This document shows positions 25,912-33,450 of a stretch of DNA of 64,000 nucleotides, in pieces. The DNA comes from Methylobacterium iners (GTDB lineage Bacteria; Pseudomonadota; Alphaproteobacteria; Rhizobiales; Beijerinckiaceae). The stretch's first letter is position 1. The number at the start of each line of letters is the position of its first letter. Below the pieces are notes generated by a model. It did not search any database, was not told the DNA's origin, and worked only from the letters and a program-made list of their open reading frames with translations. The stretch covers positions 1 to 64,000 of the forward strand of contig NZ_BPQP01000059.1 in assembly GCF_022179305.1 (NCBI RefSeq), written 5' to 3'. The translations under genes were made by a program, and so were the position numbers.

Positions 25912-27014
25912 CGCGGCATCCCGCGGCTCAGCCAGGTGGGTTTCAGGCGCCCGAGATCGAGGAGGCCGTTGGGCAGGACGAGGACGACGAGCAGCACGAG
26001 GCCCGAGAGGATGAAGGGCCAGGCCTCGGGCATCGCGGCGGTCAGCCAGAACTTCAGGGCGTTGACGAGGACGGCCCCGATCACGGCGCCGCTCAGGCGC
26101 CCCATGCCGCCGATCGCGACCCAGACTGCGATCTCGAGCGAGAGGTCGGGGGCGAGGACGCGCGGGTTGATGATGCCGACCTGCGGAACGTAGAGGATGC
26201 CAGCCAGCGCCGCGATGGCGGCGGACAGGCACCAGATCTTCAGCTTGAGCGCCGTGGTGCCGTAGCCGAGCGTCCGCAGGCGGGTTTCGTCGTCGCGGCA
26301 GGCCAGCATCTGCCGGCCGATGCCGCTCGCCACCAGCCTGCCGCAGCCGATGAGGACCGCCGCCAGGGCGAGGATCGTCACGATCGTCAGGGTCAGCACG
26401 GTGCCCGGCGCGCCCATCGCAAAGCCGAACAGCAGCGTGAAGCTGGTCATGCCGTTGTTGCCGCCAAAGCCGGTGTCGTTGCGAAACATCAGCAGCATCG
26501 CGACGTAGACCAGCGCCTGGCTGATGATCGAGAAATAGACCCCGTTCACCCGCGAGCGGAACGAGGCCCAGCCGAACAGGAAGGCGACGAGGACGGCGAG
26601 CGCGATGGCGAGGACCAGCGCGTAGGGCGCGCTCGTCATGCCGGTCCAGTAGAACGGCAGGCTGGCCCAGCCCATAAACTGCATGACGTCCGGCGCCGTG
26701 CCGGTGACGGCATAGGCATGGGCGGACAGATGCATGGCGCAGACATAGCCGCCGATGGCGAAGAACAGCCCGTGGCCGAGCGAGAGGATGCCGAGATAGC
26801 CCCAGACGAGGTCGAGGGAGACGGCGAGGATCGCCAGCGCGGCGAGCTGGCCGATAGCGTTGACGAGGTAGGTCTCAGGCTTGGCGAGGCCGAGGATGAG
26901 CGCCACCCCGACGAGGGCGGCGACGAGGCCGAGGAGGCCCGCGTCGTATCGCCGTTGCACCGGCATAGGCGCGGCAGCCCGGGTCGCGGCGAGGGAGCCG
27001 GTCACCGCGTTCAT
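25908..27014 (-). CDS. urtC: Urea/amide-type ABC transporter permease (UrtC-like)
   Basis: The 368-residue LivM-type permease has DLVWGYLGILSLGHGLFFAI, a long insert around YAVTGTAPDVMQFMGW, SQALVYVAMLLMFRNDTGFG and GNNGMTSF. All of these are usual in UrtC. The C-terminal EIAVWVAIGGMGRLSGAVIG is the conserved last permease region. It overlaps both neighbours by 4 bp. Confidence 0.9.
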   Translation of the reverse strand: MNAVTGSLAATRAAAPMPVQRRYDAGLLGLVAALVGVALILGLAKPETYLVNAIGQLAALAILAVSLDLVWGYLGILSLGHGLFFAIGGYVCAMHLSAHAYAVTGTAPDVMQFMGWASLPFYWTGMTSAPYALVLAIALAVLVAFLFGWASFRSRVNGVYFSIISQALVYVAMLLMFRNDTGFGGNNGMTSFTLLFGFAMGAPGTVLTLTIVTILALAAVLIGCGRLVASGIGRQMLACRDDETRLRTLGYGTTALKLKIWCLSAAIAALAGILYVPQVGIINPRVLAPDLSLEIAVWVAIGGMGRLSGAVIGAVLVNALKFWLTAAMPEAWPFILSGLVLLVVLVLPNGLLDLGRLKPTWLSRGMPR

Positions 27015-28621
27015 CGCCGCCGCCTCGCCGCGACGAGGCCTTCGGGTCGCCATTGCAGGAACAGGATGATGCCGACGAGGACGATGACCTTGGCGGCCAC
27101 CGCGCCGTAGAACGGCTCGATCAGCACGTTGATCTGTCCCACCCCGAGGGCCGCGATCAGCGTACCGACCACGGTGCCGACGCCGCCGAGCACCACCACC
27201 ATGAAGCTGTCGATGATGAAGGTCGCGCCCATCTGCGGGTTGACGCTGTAGATCGGCGCCAGCGCCACGCCGGCGAGCCCTGCCAGCCCCGAACCGAAGC
27301 CGAAGGCGAGGCGGTCGACCTGCCGCGTCGGGATGCCCAGGCACCCCGCCATGTCGCGGTTCTGGGTCACGGCGCGGATGTTCAGGCCGAGCGGCGTCGC
27401 ACGCAGGACGAGAAGCGTGAGGACGAGGGTGCCGGCGGCGAAACCGATCGCGAAGAGCCGGTTCCAGGTCACGACGAAGTCGGCATAGAGCGCGATCCCG
27501 CCGCTGACGTAGGACGGCATCGTGAATTGCAGGTTGCGGGTGCCGAAGGCGACGCGCACGAGGTTGATCAGGAACAGGCTCACCGCCCAGGTGGCGAGCA
27601 GGCTCATCAGGGGCCGGCGGTAGAGGTGGCGCAGCACCAGGGCCTCGATCGCGATGCCGACGAGGGCAGTGGCCAGGAAGGCGACCGGGATCGCCAGGAT
27701 CAGGTAGAGGTCGAGCCAGGCCGGCGCGATCAGGCGCAGGGCCTCCTGCACGCCGTAGGTGGCGTAGGCCCCGATCATGATGAACTCGCCCTGGGCGAGG
27801 TTGATCACCCCCATCAGCCCGAAGATGATCGCGAGGCCGGCCGCGGCCATGAACAGGATGCTGGCGAAGCTCAGCCCGTTGTAGAGGATCGCGAGCCCGT
27901 TCCCGACCGCCACCGCCCGCTCCACCTGCGCGATTCCGGCATCGAGGGCCGCGCGGAAGGCGGGATCGGCGGCGTAGGCGGCATCGGCCTTGAGGGCGGA
28001 CAGGCGCGAGAGCGCGTTGCTCGACGGTGCCCCCGCGACACGGTCGATGGCCGCCAGGCGGCGTTGCGGATCGGGCGAAGACAGGGCCGCCGCCTCGGCG
28101 ACGCGGGCGATGGCGGCTTTGAGACCGGCATCCGTCTCGGCCGCCTCGGCGCGGGCGAAGACCCCGTCCGGCACGGCGGCGATGCGCCGCTCGGCGGCCC
28201 ACAAGCCGGCGGCGCGGGCCTCCACCTGCGGCGCGGCGAGGAGCGCGAGCACCCCGTCGGCGGTCTCCACCAGCGCCCGCTGGCGCAGGCCTAGCACCGA
28301 TGCGCGGGCTCCCGCGGCCGGCTGAGGGTCGCCGGAGACGACGGATCTGCCCTCGCCCGCACCGGGCCGGTCGAGCAAAACCGCGCTGGTGCCGAGGCAG
28401 ACCAGGCGGCGTTCGAGGATGCCGCGCAGGGGCTGTGCCGCCCAGGCGAGATCGTCCCGGGAGAGGTCTGCCGCCCGTCTGGTGACCGCCTCGGCGGCGC
28501 TGCCGAGGCTAGCCGCGTCGCCGCAGAGAGCGGCCGCGAAGGCGCCCCGGTCGAGAACGTCCGCTGACGCGGTGCCCGTCCAAAGGAAGACGGCCAGAAT
28601 CGCGCCGATGGCGACTTTCAT
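27011..28621 (-). CDS. urtB: Urea/amide-type ABC transporter permease (UrtB-like) with N-terminal periplasmic domain
   Basis: The 536-residue protein has a signal peptide (about 1-20, ending TASAD), an Ala-rich helical extension to about residue 235, and a LivH-type permease. The permease carries GLSFASILFMAAAGLAIIFG, VINLAQGEFIMIGAYATYGV and MVVVLGGVGTVVGTLIAALG. The large N-terminal extension is what separates UrtB from ordinary LivH. The start is taken at ATG 28621, before the signal peptide; an upstream in-frame start at 28648 is less likely. Confidence 0.9.
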   Translation of the reverse strand: MKVAIGAILAVFLWTGTASADVLDRGAFAAALCGDAASLGSAAEAVTRRAADLSRDDLAWAAQPLRGILERRLVCLGTSAVLLDRPGAGEGRSVVSGDPQPAAGARASVLGLRQRALVETADGVLALLAAPQVEARAAGLWAAERRIAAVPDGVFARAEAAETDAGLKAAIARVAEAAALSSPDPQRRLAAIDRVAGAPSSNALSRLSALKADAAYAADPAFRAALDAGIAQVERAVAVGNGLAILYNGLSFASILFMAAAGLAIIFGLMGVINLAQGEFIMIGAYATYGVQEALRLIAPAWLDLYLILAIPVAFLATALVGIAIEALVLRHLYRRPLMSLLATWAVSLFLINLVRVAFGTRNLQFTMPSYVSGGIALYADFVVTWNRLFAIGFAAGTLVLTLLVLRATPLGLNIRAVTQNRDMAGCLGIPTRQVDRLAFGFGSGLAGLAGVALAPIYSVNPQMGATFIIDSFMVVVLGGVGTVVGTLIAALGVGQINVLIEPFYGAVAAKVIVLVGIILFLQWRPEGLVAARRRR

Positions 28622-28680
28622 ATCGGTCCTGACACTGCCGCTGAACAATCCGCTCGGCCTCGCGCCTCCGATCCGATGAA

Positions 28681-29913
28681 CTAGATCCCGAACGGCACGG
28701 GCTTGGGCGCATCCGGCGACTGCCAGAGCACGTCGAAGCCCTGCTTCTCGTTGACCGAGCCGATGAAGACGCCGCGCGAGACGTAGTTGTTCTCCGCCGT
28801 CATCTTCAGCGTATAGCCGGAGGGATCGTCGAAGCTCAGGCCGGCGAAGGCCTTGCGGACCTCGGGGACGTCGAAGCTGCCGGCCTTGGCGGCGGAGAGG
28901 GCCCAGAGATGGACGCTGTCATAGGCCGAGACCATCGGATCGATGACGACATCGCCCTTGAAGGGCACGTTCTTGGCCTTCACGTAATCGGCCCAGGCCT
29001 TGAGGAAGGTCTGGTTGCGCTCGCCCTTGGCGGCCTGGAGATAGGCCCAGCAATTGAGGTGGCCGACGAGCGGCGCCGTATCGAGGCCCTCGAGGTCGGC
29101 CTCCACCATGTCGAGGCCGAGGATCGGGACGTCGGTGGCGCGGATGCCCTGGTTGGCGAATTCGCGCAGGAAATCCGGGATCGACGAGCCGACGACGGTG
29201 AGCACCACGATCGGCTGCCCGCCGGGCTGGGCCGCGAAGGCGCGGACCTGACTCACCAGGGTCTGGAAGTTCGAGAAGCCGAGCGGCACGTATTCCTCGC
29301 GCCAAGCGGTCTCGGCGATGCCTTTGCCCTTCCAATAGGCCTTGAGCTGCTTGTTGATGGTCCGCGGCCAGACGTAATCCGAGCCGATCATGAAGAAGCG
29401 CTTGGCGCCGACTCCCTCGCCACCCATCAGGTAGTCGACGGCCGGCAGAACGGAGCTCGTCGGCGGCGAGTTCACGTAGACGATGTTCTTCGAGTTCTCC
29501 TCGCCCTCGAAGTGCAGGGGATAGAACAGGAGACCGTCGTTCTGTTCGACCACGGGCAGGACGGATTTGCGCGAGACGGACGTCCAGCACCCGAACAGGG
29601 CCGCGACCTTCTCCTGCTGCAGCATCTGACGGCCGACCTGGGCGTAGAGCGGCCAGTCGGAGGCGGGGTCCGAGATCGAGACGGTGATCTGACGGCCGTT
29701 GACGCCGCCCTTGGCGTTGATCTCGTCGGCGGCCATGCGCACGACGTAGTTGAGACGGCCCTCGATGTTGGCCATCGTGCCCGAGGACGAGAACAGGCAG
29801 CCGAGCTTCACGCTGTCCGCCGCCCAGGCCGGTCGGATGATCGCCGGAGCGGCAAGGCCCATCGCGGCCGCGCCGGACGCGGTGAGGAGTGAGCGCCTCG
29901 TGAGCCCGACCAT
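28681..29913 (-). CDS. urtA: Urea/short-chain amide-type ABC transporter substrate-binding protein (UrtA-like)
   Basis: The 410-residue periplasmic protein has a twin-arginine-like leader (LTRRSLLTASGAAAMGLAAP, cleaved near AWA-ADS). The mature part shows GCLFSSSGTMANIEGRLNYV, NAKGGVNGRQITVSISDPAS, FGCWTSVSRKSVLPVVEQND and LFYPLHFEGEENSKNIVYVN. This pattern is shared by UrtA urea-binding proteins and FmdD-type amide-binding proteins. With an FmdA-type amidase in the same operon, formamide or other short amides are as likely as urea. It is the first gene of the minus-strand run. Confidence 0.9.
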   Translation of the reverse strand: MVGLTRRSLLTASGAAAMGLAAPAIIRPAWAADSVKLGCLFSSSGTMANIEGRLNYVVRMAADEINAKGGVNGRQITVSISDPASDWPLYAQVGRQMLQQEKVAALFGCWTSVSRKSVLPVVEQNDGLLFYPLHFEGEENSKNIVYVNSPPTSSVLPAVDYLMGGEGVGAKRFFMIGSDYVWPRTINKQLKAYWKGKGIAETAWREEYVPLGFSNFQTLVSQVRAFAAQPGGQPIVVLTVVGSSIPDFLREFANQGIRATDVPILGLDMVEADLEGLDTAPLVGHLNCWAYLQAAKGERNQTFLKAWADYVKAKNVPFKGDVVIDPMVSAYDSVHLWALSAAKAGSFDVPEVRKAFAGLSFDDPSGYTLKMTAENNYVSRGVFIGSVNEKQGFDVLWQSPDAPKPVPFGI

Positions 29914-30088
29914 GCGTTTCTCGCCCTTCTTCTCCAACTCGCTGCCATTGTCCGGCGAGCACCGGGCGCAGGAAAGCCCAAAGACCCTGCAGACCGGAGA
30001 GCCGTTGCGGAAATCGGCGGCGGATCGCCCGGCGGATAGGCGCGGCCCGTCGGAAACGGCAAAATTCTCACAATGGCTTCCGTGGCGG

Positions 30089-30109
30089 CCGCGCGAAGGC
30101 GCGGGTTTT
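30089..30109 (+). terminator. Short GC stem with T-run
   Basis: CCGCGC (30089-30094), GAAG loop, GCGCGG (30099-30104) is followed by GTTTT. It lies between the divergent urtA and OrfA-like genes, so it would have to end a leader transcript. A chance structure is possible. Confidence 0.25.
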
Positions 30110-30148
30110 GCCTGCCCTCGAACCGTCGAATCGGAGAGGACGGACCCC

Positions 30149-30523
30149 ATGCGCCGATCCCGCCACACGGACGACGAGATCGCCTTCCTGCTCAAGGAGG
30201 CCGAGCAGGGCATCGCGGTGGCGGCGATCTGCGCCTCAGCGAACGTCTCGCTCGGCACCTTTTATCGATGGCGCAGGCGCCTCGGCGGCCTGCCTCCCGC
30301 CGCGGTCGCTCGCCTGAGGCAGATCGAGGAGGAGAACGGGCGGCTGCGTGCCGAGGTCGCCAAGCTGACGCAGGGGACCCGCCGCAGGCTCGATGCCGAA
30401 GTGGGGGAACGCCGTGCCGTTCCCCCAGCGAGTTGGAACAGCATGGAGCGGCAGCCGAGGCTCGTTCATCGCGGCGGCGACGTTGCCGTCGGCCGCTTCG
30501 CGTTCGTCCGCACCACGCATTAG
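30149..30523 (+). pseudogene. IS3-type transposase OrfA remnant (HTH_Tnp_1 domain)
   Basis: The 124-residue frame starts MRRSRHTDDEIAFLLKEAEQ and continues with VAAICASANVSLGTFYRWRR and a leucine-zipper-like EEENGRLRAEVAKL. This matches the first 75 or so residues of IS3-family OrfA. After that the similarity stops and the tail is Arg-rich and unlike OrfA. No OrfB follows and no terminal inverted repeats were recognised, so it is a fragment, or possibly an OrfA-derived DNA-binding protein retained upstream of the divergent urt operon. Confidence 0.6.
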
Positions 30524-30667
30524 CGGAGCCGGCAGATTGCGACAGTGCGGCTTGTGCCTGGGCTGCGCGAACCGCGCGGGCCTCATCGCAGGTCGGACCC
30601 TGGAGAGGCTGCTTCGGCTGAGCCCCACTCTCGTCGCGGCGGCAAGTCACCTTCCGGGCAAGCCGGT

Positions 30668-31186
30668 TCAACCTAAGCCGGCATCGCCTCGCCGATGATC
30701 ATGGCCGGCGATGACGCGCCTCATGAGGCGGATGAGATGGTCCCGGTCCGATGGTGCGAGTGTCTCCACGGTTCGGGCGTGAGCCTCCCGCGCCGCGCCC
30801 TGCATTGCGAGATGGAGCGCTTCTCCGTCGGCCGTTAATCGGCAGATCTGCGAACGGCGATCGTTCGGCGAGGTCGATCGGCTGACCAATCCGCGGATAG
30901 CAAGGCGCTTGAGTGCGCCCGTGGTCGTCGTCCGATCGAGGGCCACCGCGTTCGCGAGCGTCGTCTGGTCGGCCTCCCCCAGGTCCCGCAGCAGCGAGAG
31001 CAGGCTGTACTGCAGCGGCGTGATGCGAAATTCGGCACACCGCTCCGAGAACAGGCTGACATGGATCTGATGCATCCGGCGCGCGAGAAAGCCGGGCCGC
31101 TCCCAGAGAGGCCATGACTTCGCACGCGCACGCGGGTTCTCTCCCGTCGCCGGACCCACCACGGCGGCCGATGCCTCCTCGTCCAT
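30668..31186 (-). CDS. MarR-family transcriptional regulator
   Basis: The 172-residue protein has a central MarR winged helix: ITPLQYSLLSLLRDLGEADQ, TTLANAVALDRTTTTGALKR (recognition helix) and a wing with STSPNDRRSQICRLTADGEA. N- and C-terminal helices would form the dimer interface. It is divergent from the 11-gene operon beginning at 31281. The 94-bp gap contains a perfect 22-bp palindrome, so it probably represses both units and is released by a pathway compound (inference). Confidence 0.9.
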   Translation of the reverse strand: MDEEASAAVVGPATGENPRARAKSWPLWERPGFLARRMHQIHVSLFSERCAEFRITPLQYSLLSLLRDLGEADQTTLANAVALDRTTTTGALKRLAIRGLVSRSTSPNDRRSQICRLTADGEALHLAMQGAAREAHARTVETLAPSDRDHLIRLMRRVIAGHDHRRGDAGLG

Positions 31187-31237
31187 GAACCCTCACCTTG
31201 GAAAAATTCCGATTTGGCACGCGGCGTGCAAGACGCT

Positions 31238-31259
31238 GATGCGAAGCATGCTTCGCATC
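31238..31259. promoter_or_regulatory. Perfect 22-bp palindrome, likely MarR operator
   Basis: GATGCGAAGCA (31238-31248) is exactly followed by its reverse complement TGCTTCGCATC (31249-31259). It is placed 21 bp upstream of the amidohydrolase start and 51 bp from the marR start, in the only gap of the divergent pair. Size and symmetry fit a MarR dimer site. Confidence 0.65.
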
Positions 31260-31280
31260 TGGCAAGAACGAGGCCGAGTG

Positions 31281-32555
31281 ATGGACAATCGCCGCTACGA
31301 TTTGATCCTGCGCGGTGGGCGCGTCATCTGCCCCGCCTCCGGCATCGACGGCCTCCGCGACGTGGCGGTCCGGGACGGGCGCATCGCCGCCGTCGAGGAG
31401 GCGATCCTGCCCTCCGCCGCGGCCGAGACCATCGACGTCTCGGGCAAGCTCGTCCTGCCCGGCATGATCGACACCCACGCCCACGTCTACCAGTACGTCA
31501 CCGGCCGCTTCGGCCTGAACCCCGACATGGTCGGCGTGCGCTCGGGCGTCACCACGGTGGTGGACCAGGGCGGCGCGTCCTGCATGACGCTGCCGGGCTT
31601 TCGCCACTTTATCGCGGAGCGCTGCGAGACGCAGGCCCTGGCCTTCCTCTCGGCCTACCTCGTCGGCGGCCTCGAAGGGCATTTCTACCCGAACCTCTAC
31701 AGTCCGGACGGCGTCGACATCGATGCGACGGTGAAGTCGGCCACCGAGAACCGCGACCTCGTGCGCGGCATCAAGGGCCATGCCGAGATCGGTGGCTTCG
31801 CCCGCTGGGGCATCAAGGTCATGGAGATGGCCGCCGAGATCAGCCGGCAGGCCGACCTTCCCCTCTACGTGCATTTCGGCCAGCTCTGGGGCCTGCCGGA
31901 ATCCGGCGCCAACGGCGAGGATGCCGACACCATCGTCGAGCGAGTGATCCCGCTGCTGCGCCCCGGCGACGTGCTGGCCCATCCCTTCACCCGCCATCCG
32001 GGCGGCTTCATCAACGAGGCGGGCGAGGTCCACCACATCATCCGACGGGCGATGGATGCGGGGCTGAAGGTCGATGTCGGCCACGGCAGCCACTTCTCCT
32101 ACCGCGTCGCCCGCGCCTCGCTGCCGGCCGGCGTGATCCCCTACACGCTGGGCGCCGACATGCACGGCTACAACACCGAGGTGCCCCAGCCCGCCGGAAC
32201 GCCTGACGAGCACCACGACGACGAGAACCATCCCTTCCTCGGCCAGGCCCGCTTCAGCCTCACCCAGGCGATGAGCTCGATGATGGCCTTGGGTATCCCG
32301 CTCGAGGAGGTGGTGCCGATGGTGACCTCGCACCCGGCCGAGATGCTGCGCATGAGCGACCGCATCGGCGCGCTGACGGTGGGATTCTCGGCCGACGTCT
32401 CGGTGCTGCACGACGATCGCGGCCGCTTCCTCCTGCGCGACAACGAGGACACGCGGGTCGTGGCCGAGCGCCTGCTGCGCCCCGCCTTCTGCCTGCGCGC
32501 CGGCAAGCGCTTCGAGGCCGACTCGCCGATCCTGCCCCAGGCGATCGCGGCCTGA
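31281..32555 (+). CDS. Amidohydrolase/deacetylase-family metallohydrolase
   Basis: The 424-residue amidohydrolase-superfamily enzyme has GMIDTHAHVYQY with metal ligands His66 and His68, Lys165 in GIKGHAEIG (probable carboxylated bridging lysine), His198 in YVHFGQLWG, and later VLAHPFTRHPGG and GADMHGYN. Members hydrolyse cyclic amides, ureides or N-acyl groups. The ATG at 31281 gives the normal start, DLILRGGRVICPASG, of the small beta domain. It is first in the operon and ends 1 bp before the alpha/beta hydrolase gene. With a Mo-hydroxylase behind it, ring opening of a hydroxylated heterocycle is a reasonable guess. Confidence 0.88.
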   Translation: MDNRRYDLILRGGRVICPASGIDGLRDVAVRDGRIAAVEEAILPSAAAETIDVSGKLVLPGMIDTHAHVYQYVTGRFGLNPDMVGVRSGVTTVVDQGGASCMTLPGFRHFIAERCETQALAFLSAYLVGGLEGHFYPNLYSPDGVDIDATVKSATENRDLVRGIKGHAEIGGFARWGIKVMEMAAEISRQADLPLYVHFGQLWGLPESGANGEDADTIVERVIPLLRPGDVLAHPFTRHPGGFINEAGEVHHIIRRAMDAGLKVDVGHGSHFSYRVARASLPAGVIPYTLGADMHGYNTEVPQPAGTPDEHHDDENHPFLGQARFSLTQAMSSMMALGIPLEEVVPMVTSHPAEMLRMSDRIGALTVGFSADVSVLHDDRGRFLLRDNEDTRVVAERLLRPAFCLRAGKRFEADSPILPQAIAA

Positions 32556-32556
32556 G

Positions 32557-33450
32557 GTGGCGCCGGTGCCCGCATTCGTCCTCGACGACCCGACGCCCGC
32601 CGATCCGCGCCGCGCCTGGGACCGGCTTGACCAGGCGGCGAGGGATGCGTGCTACGACAACAACGCGGGCGTCCCCGACAGCGCGGCCCAGGTCACAGCG
32701 CGCAACGCCGCCTCGGCCGAATACCGCGCCACCCATCCCGCAGGCCTCGACATCGCCTACGGCCAAATCCCCGACGGCGAAGGGACCCGCACCGCCTTCG
32801 ACCTGTACCCGGCGGCGGACCCTTCCGCGCCCTGCCTCGTCTTCGTCCACGGCGGCTATTGGCAACGCAACGCGCGGGCGGATTTCGCCTGCTTCGCGGC
32901 AGGGCCGAATGCGTCTGGCTGGTCGGTGGCGATGCCGGGCTACACCCTGGCGCCGGACGCCAGCCTCGCGGGCATCGTCGCCGAGATCGGGACCGCCCTC
33001 GATTGGCTCACCGAGCATGGGGCTGCGCACGGCATCGGCGGGCCCATCATCCTCGCCGGCTGGTCGGCGGGGGCGCAGCTCGCCGCTCTTCATCTCGGCC
33101 ACCCGGCCGTGACCGCGGTCCTCGCCATCTCAGGCGTCTACGACCTCGCCCCGATCCGCGAGACCTACCTGAACGAGAAGCTCGGCCTGACGGACGCGGA
33201 GATCGAGATGCTTTCGCCGCTGCGGCGCCTCGTGGTGCGGAAGCCCATGACGATCACCTATGGCAGCTGGGAGCTCCCCGCCCTCGTCCACGACAGTCGC
33301 AATCTCCACGCGCTCCGCAGCGCCGCCCACGCACCCGGCGCCCTGCTGCCGGTGCCGGGCGCCGACCACTTCTCGATCCTCGACGAATTCCGCCGGCCCG
33401 ACGGCCTGCTGGTCCGGGCAGCCCAGGACCTCCTCGGAGACGCCCGATGA
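32557..33450 (+). CDS. Alpha/beta hydrolase, arylformamidase/kynurenine formamidase-like
   Basis: The 297-residue serine hydrolase has the oxyanion motif HGGYW at residues 98-102, nucleophile elbow GWSAG with Ser170, and a catalytic His271 in GADHFSIL. HGGYW and the N-terminal DxNAGVPDSA-like region place it with kynurenine/aryl formamidases and related esterases. It would hydrolyse an N-formyl or ester bond of an intermediate. The GTG start at 32557 (alternative GTG 32566) follows the amidohydrolase stop directly, and its stop overlaps the next start (ATGA). Confidence 0.85.
   Translation: MAPVPAFVLDDPTPADPRRAWDRLDQAARDACYDNNAGVPDSAAQVTARNAASAEYRATHPAGLDIAYGQIPDGEGTRTAFDLYPAADPSAPCLVFVHGGYWQRNARADFACFAAGPNASGWSVAMPGYTLAPDASLAGIVAEIGTALDWLTEHGAAHGIGGPIILAGWSAGAQLAALHLGHPAVTAVLAISGVYDLAPIRETYLNEKLGLTDAEIEMLSPLRRLVVRKPMTITYGSWELPALVHDSRNLHALRSAAHAPGALLPVPGADHFSILDEFRRPDGLLVRAAQDLLGDAR

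Noticed and set aside
29914-30148. Guanidine or other riboswitch ahead of the urt-type operon
   Set aside because: The leader was read on the minus strand for ykkC-type conserved boxes and none was convincing.
30149-30523. Intact insertion sequence
   Set aside because: Only a partial OrfA is present; no OrfB, terminal inverted repeats or target duplication were found.
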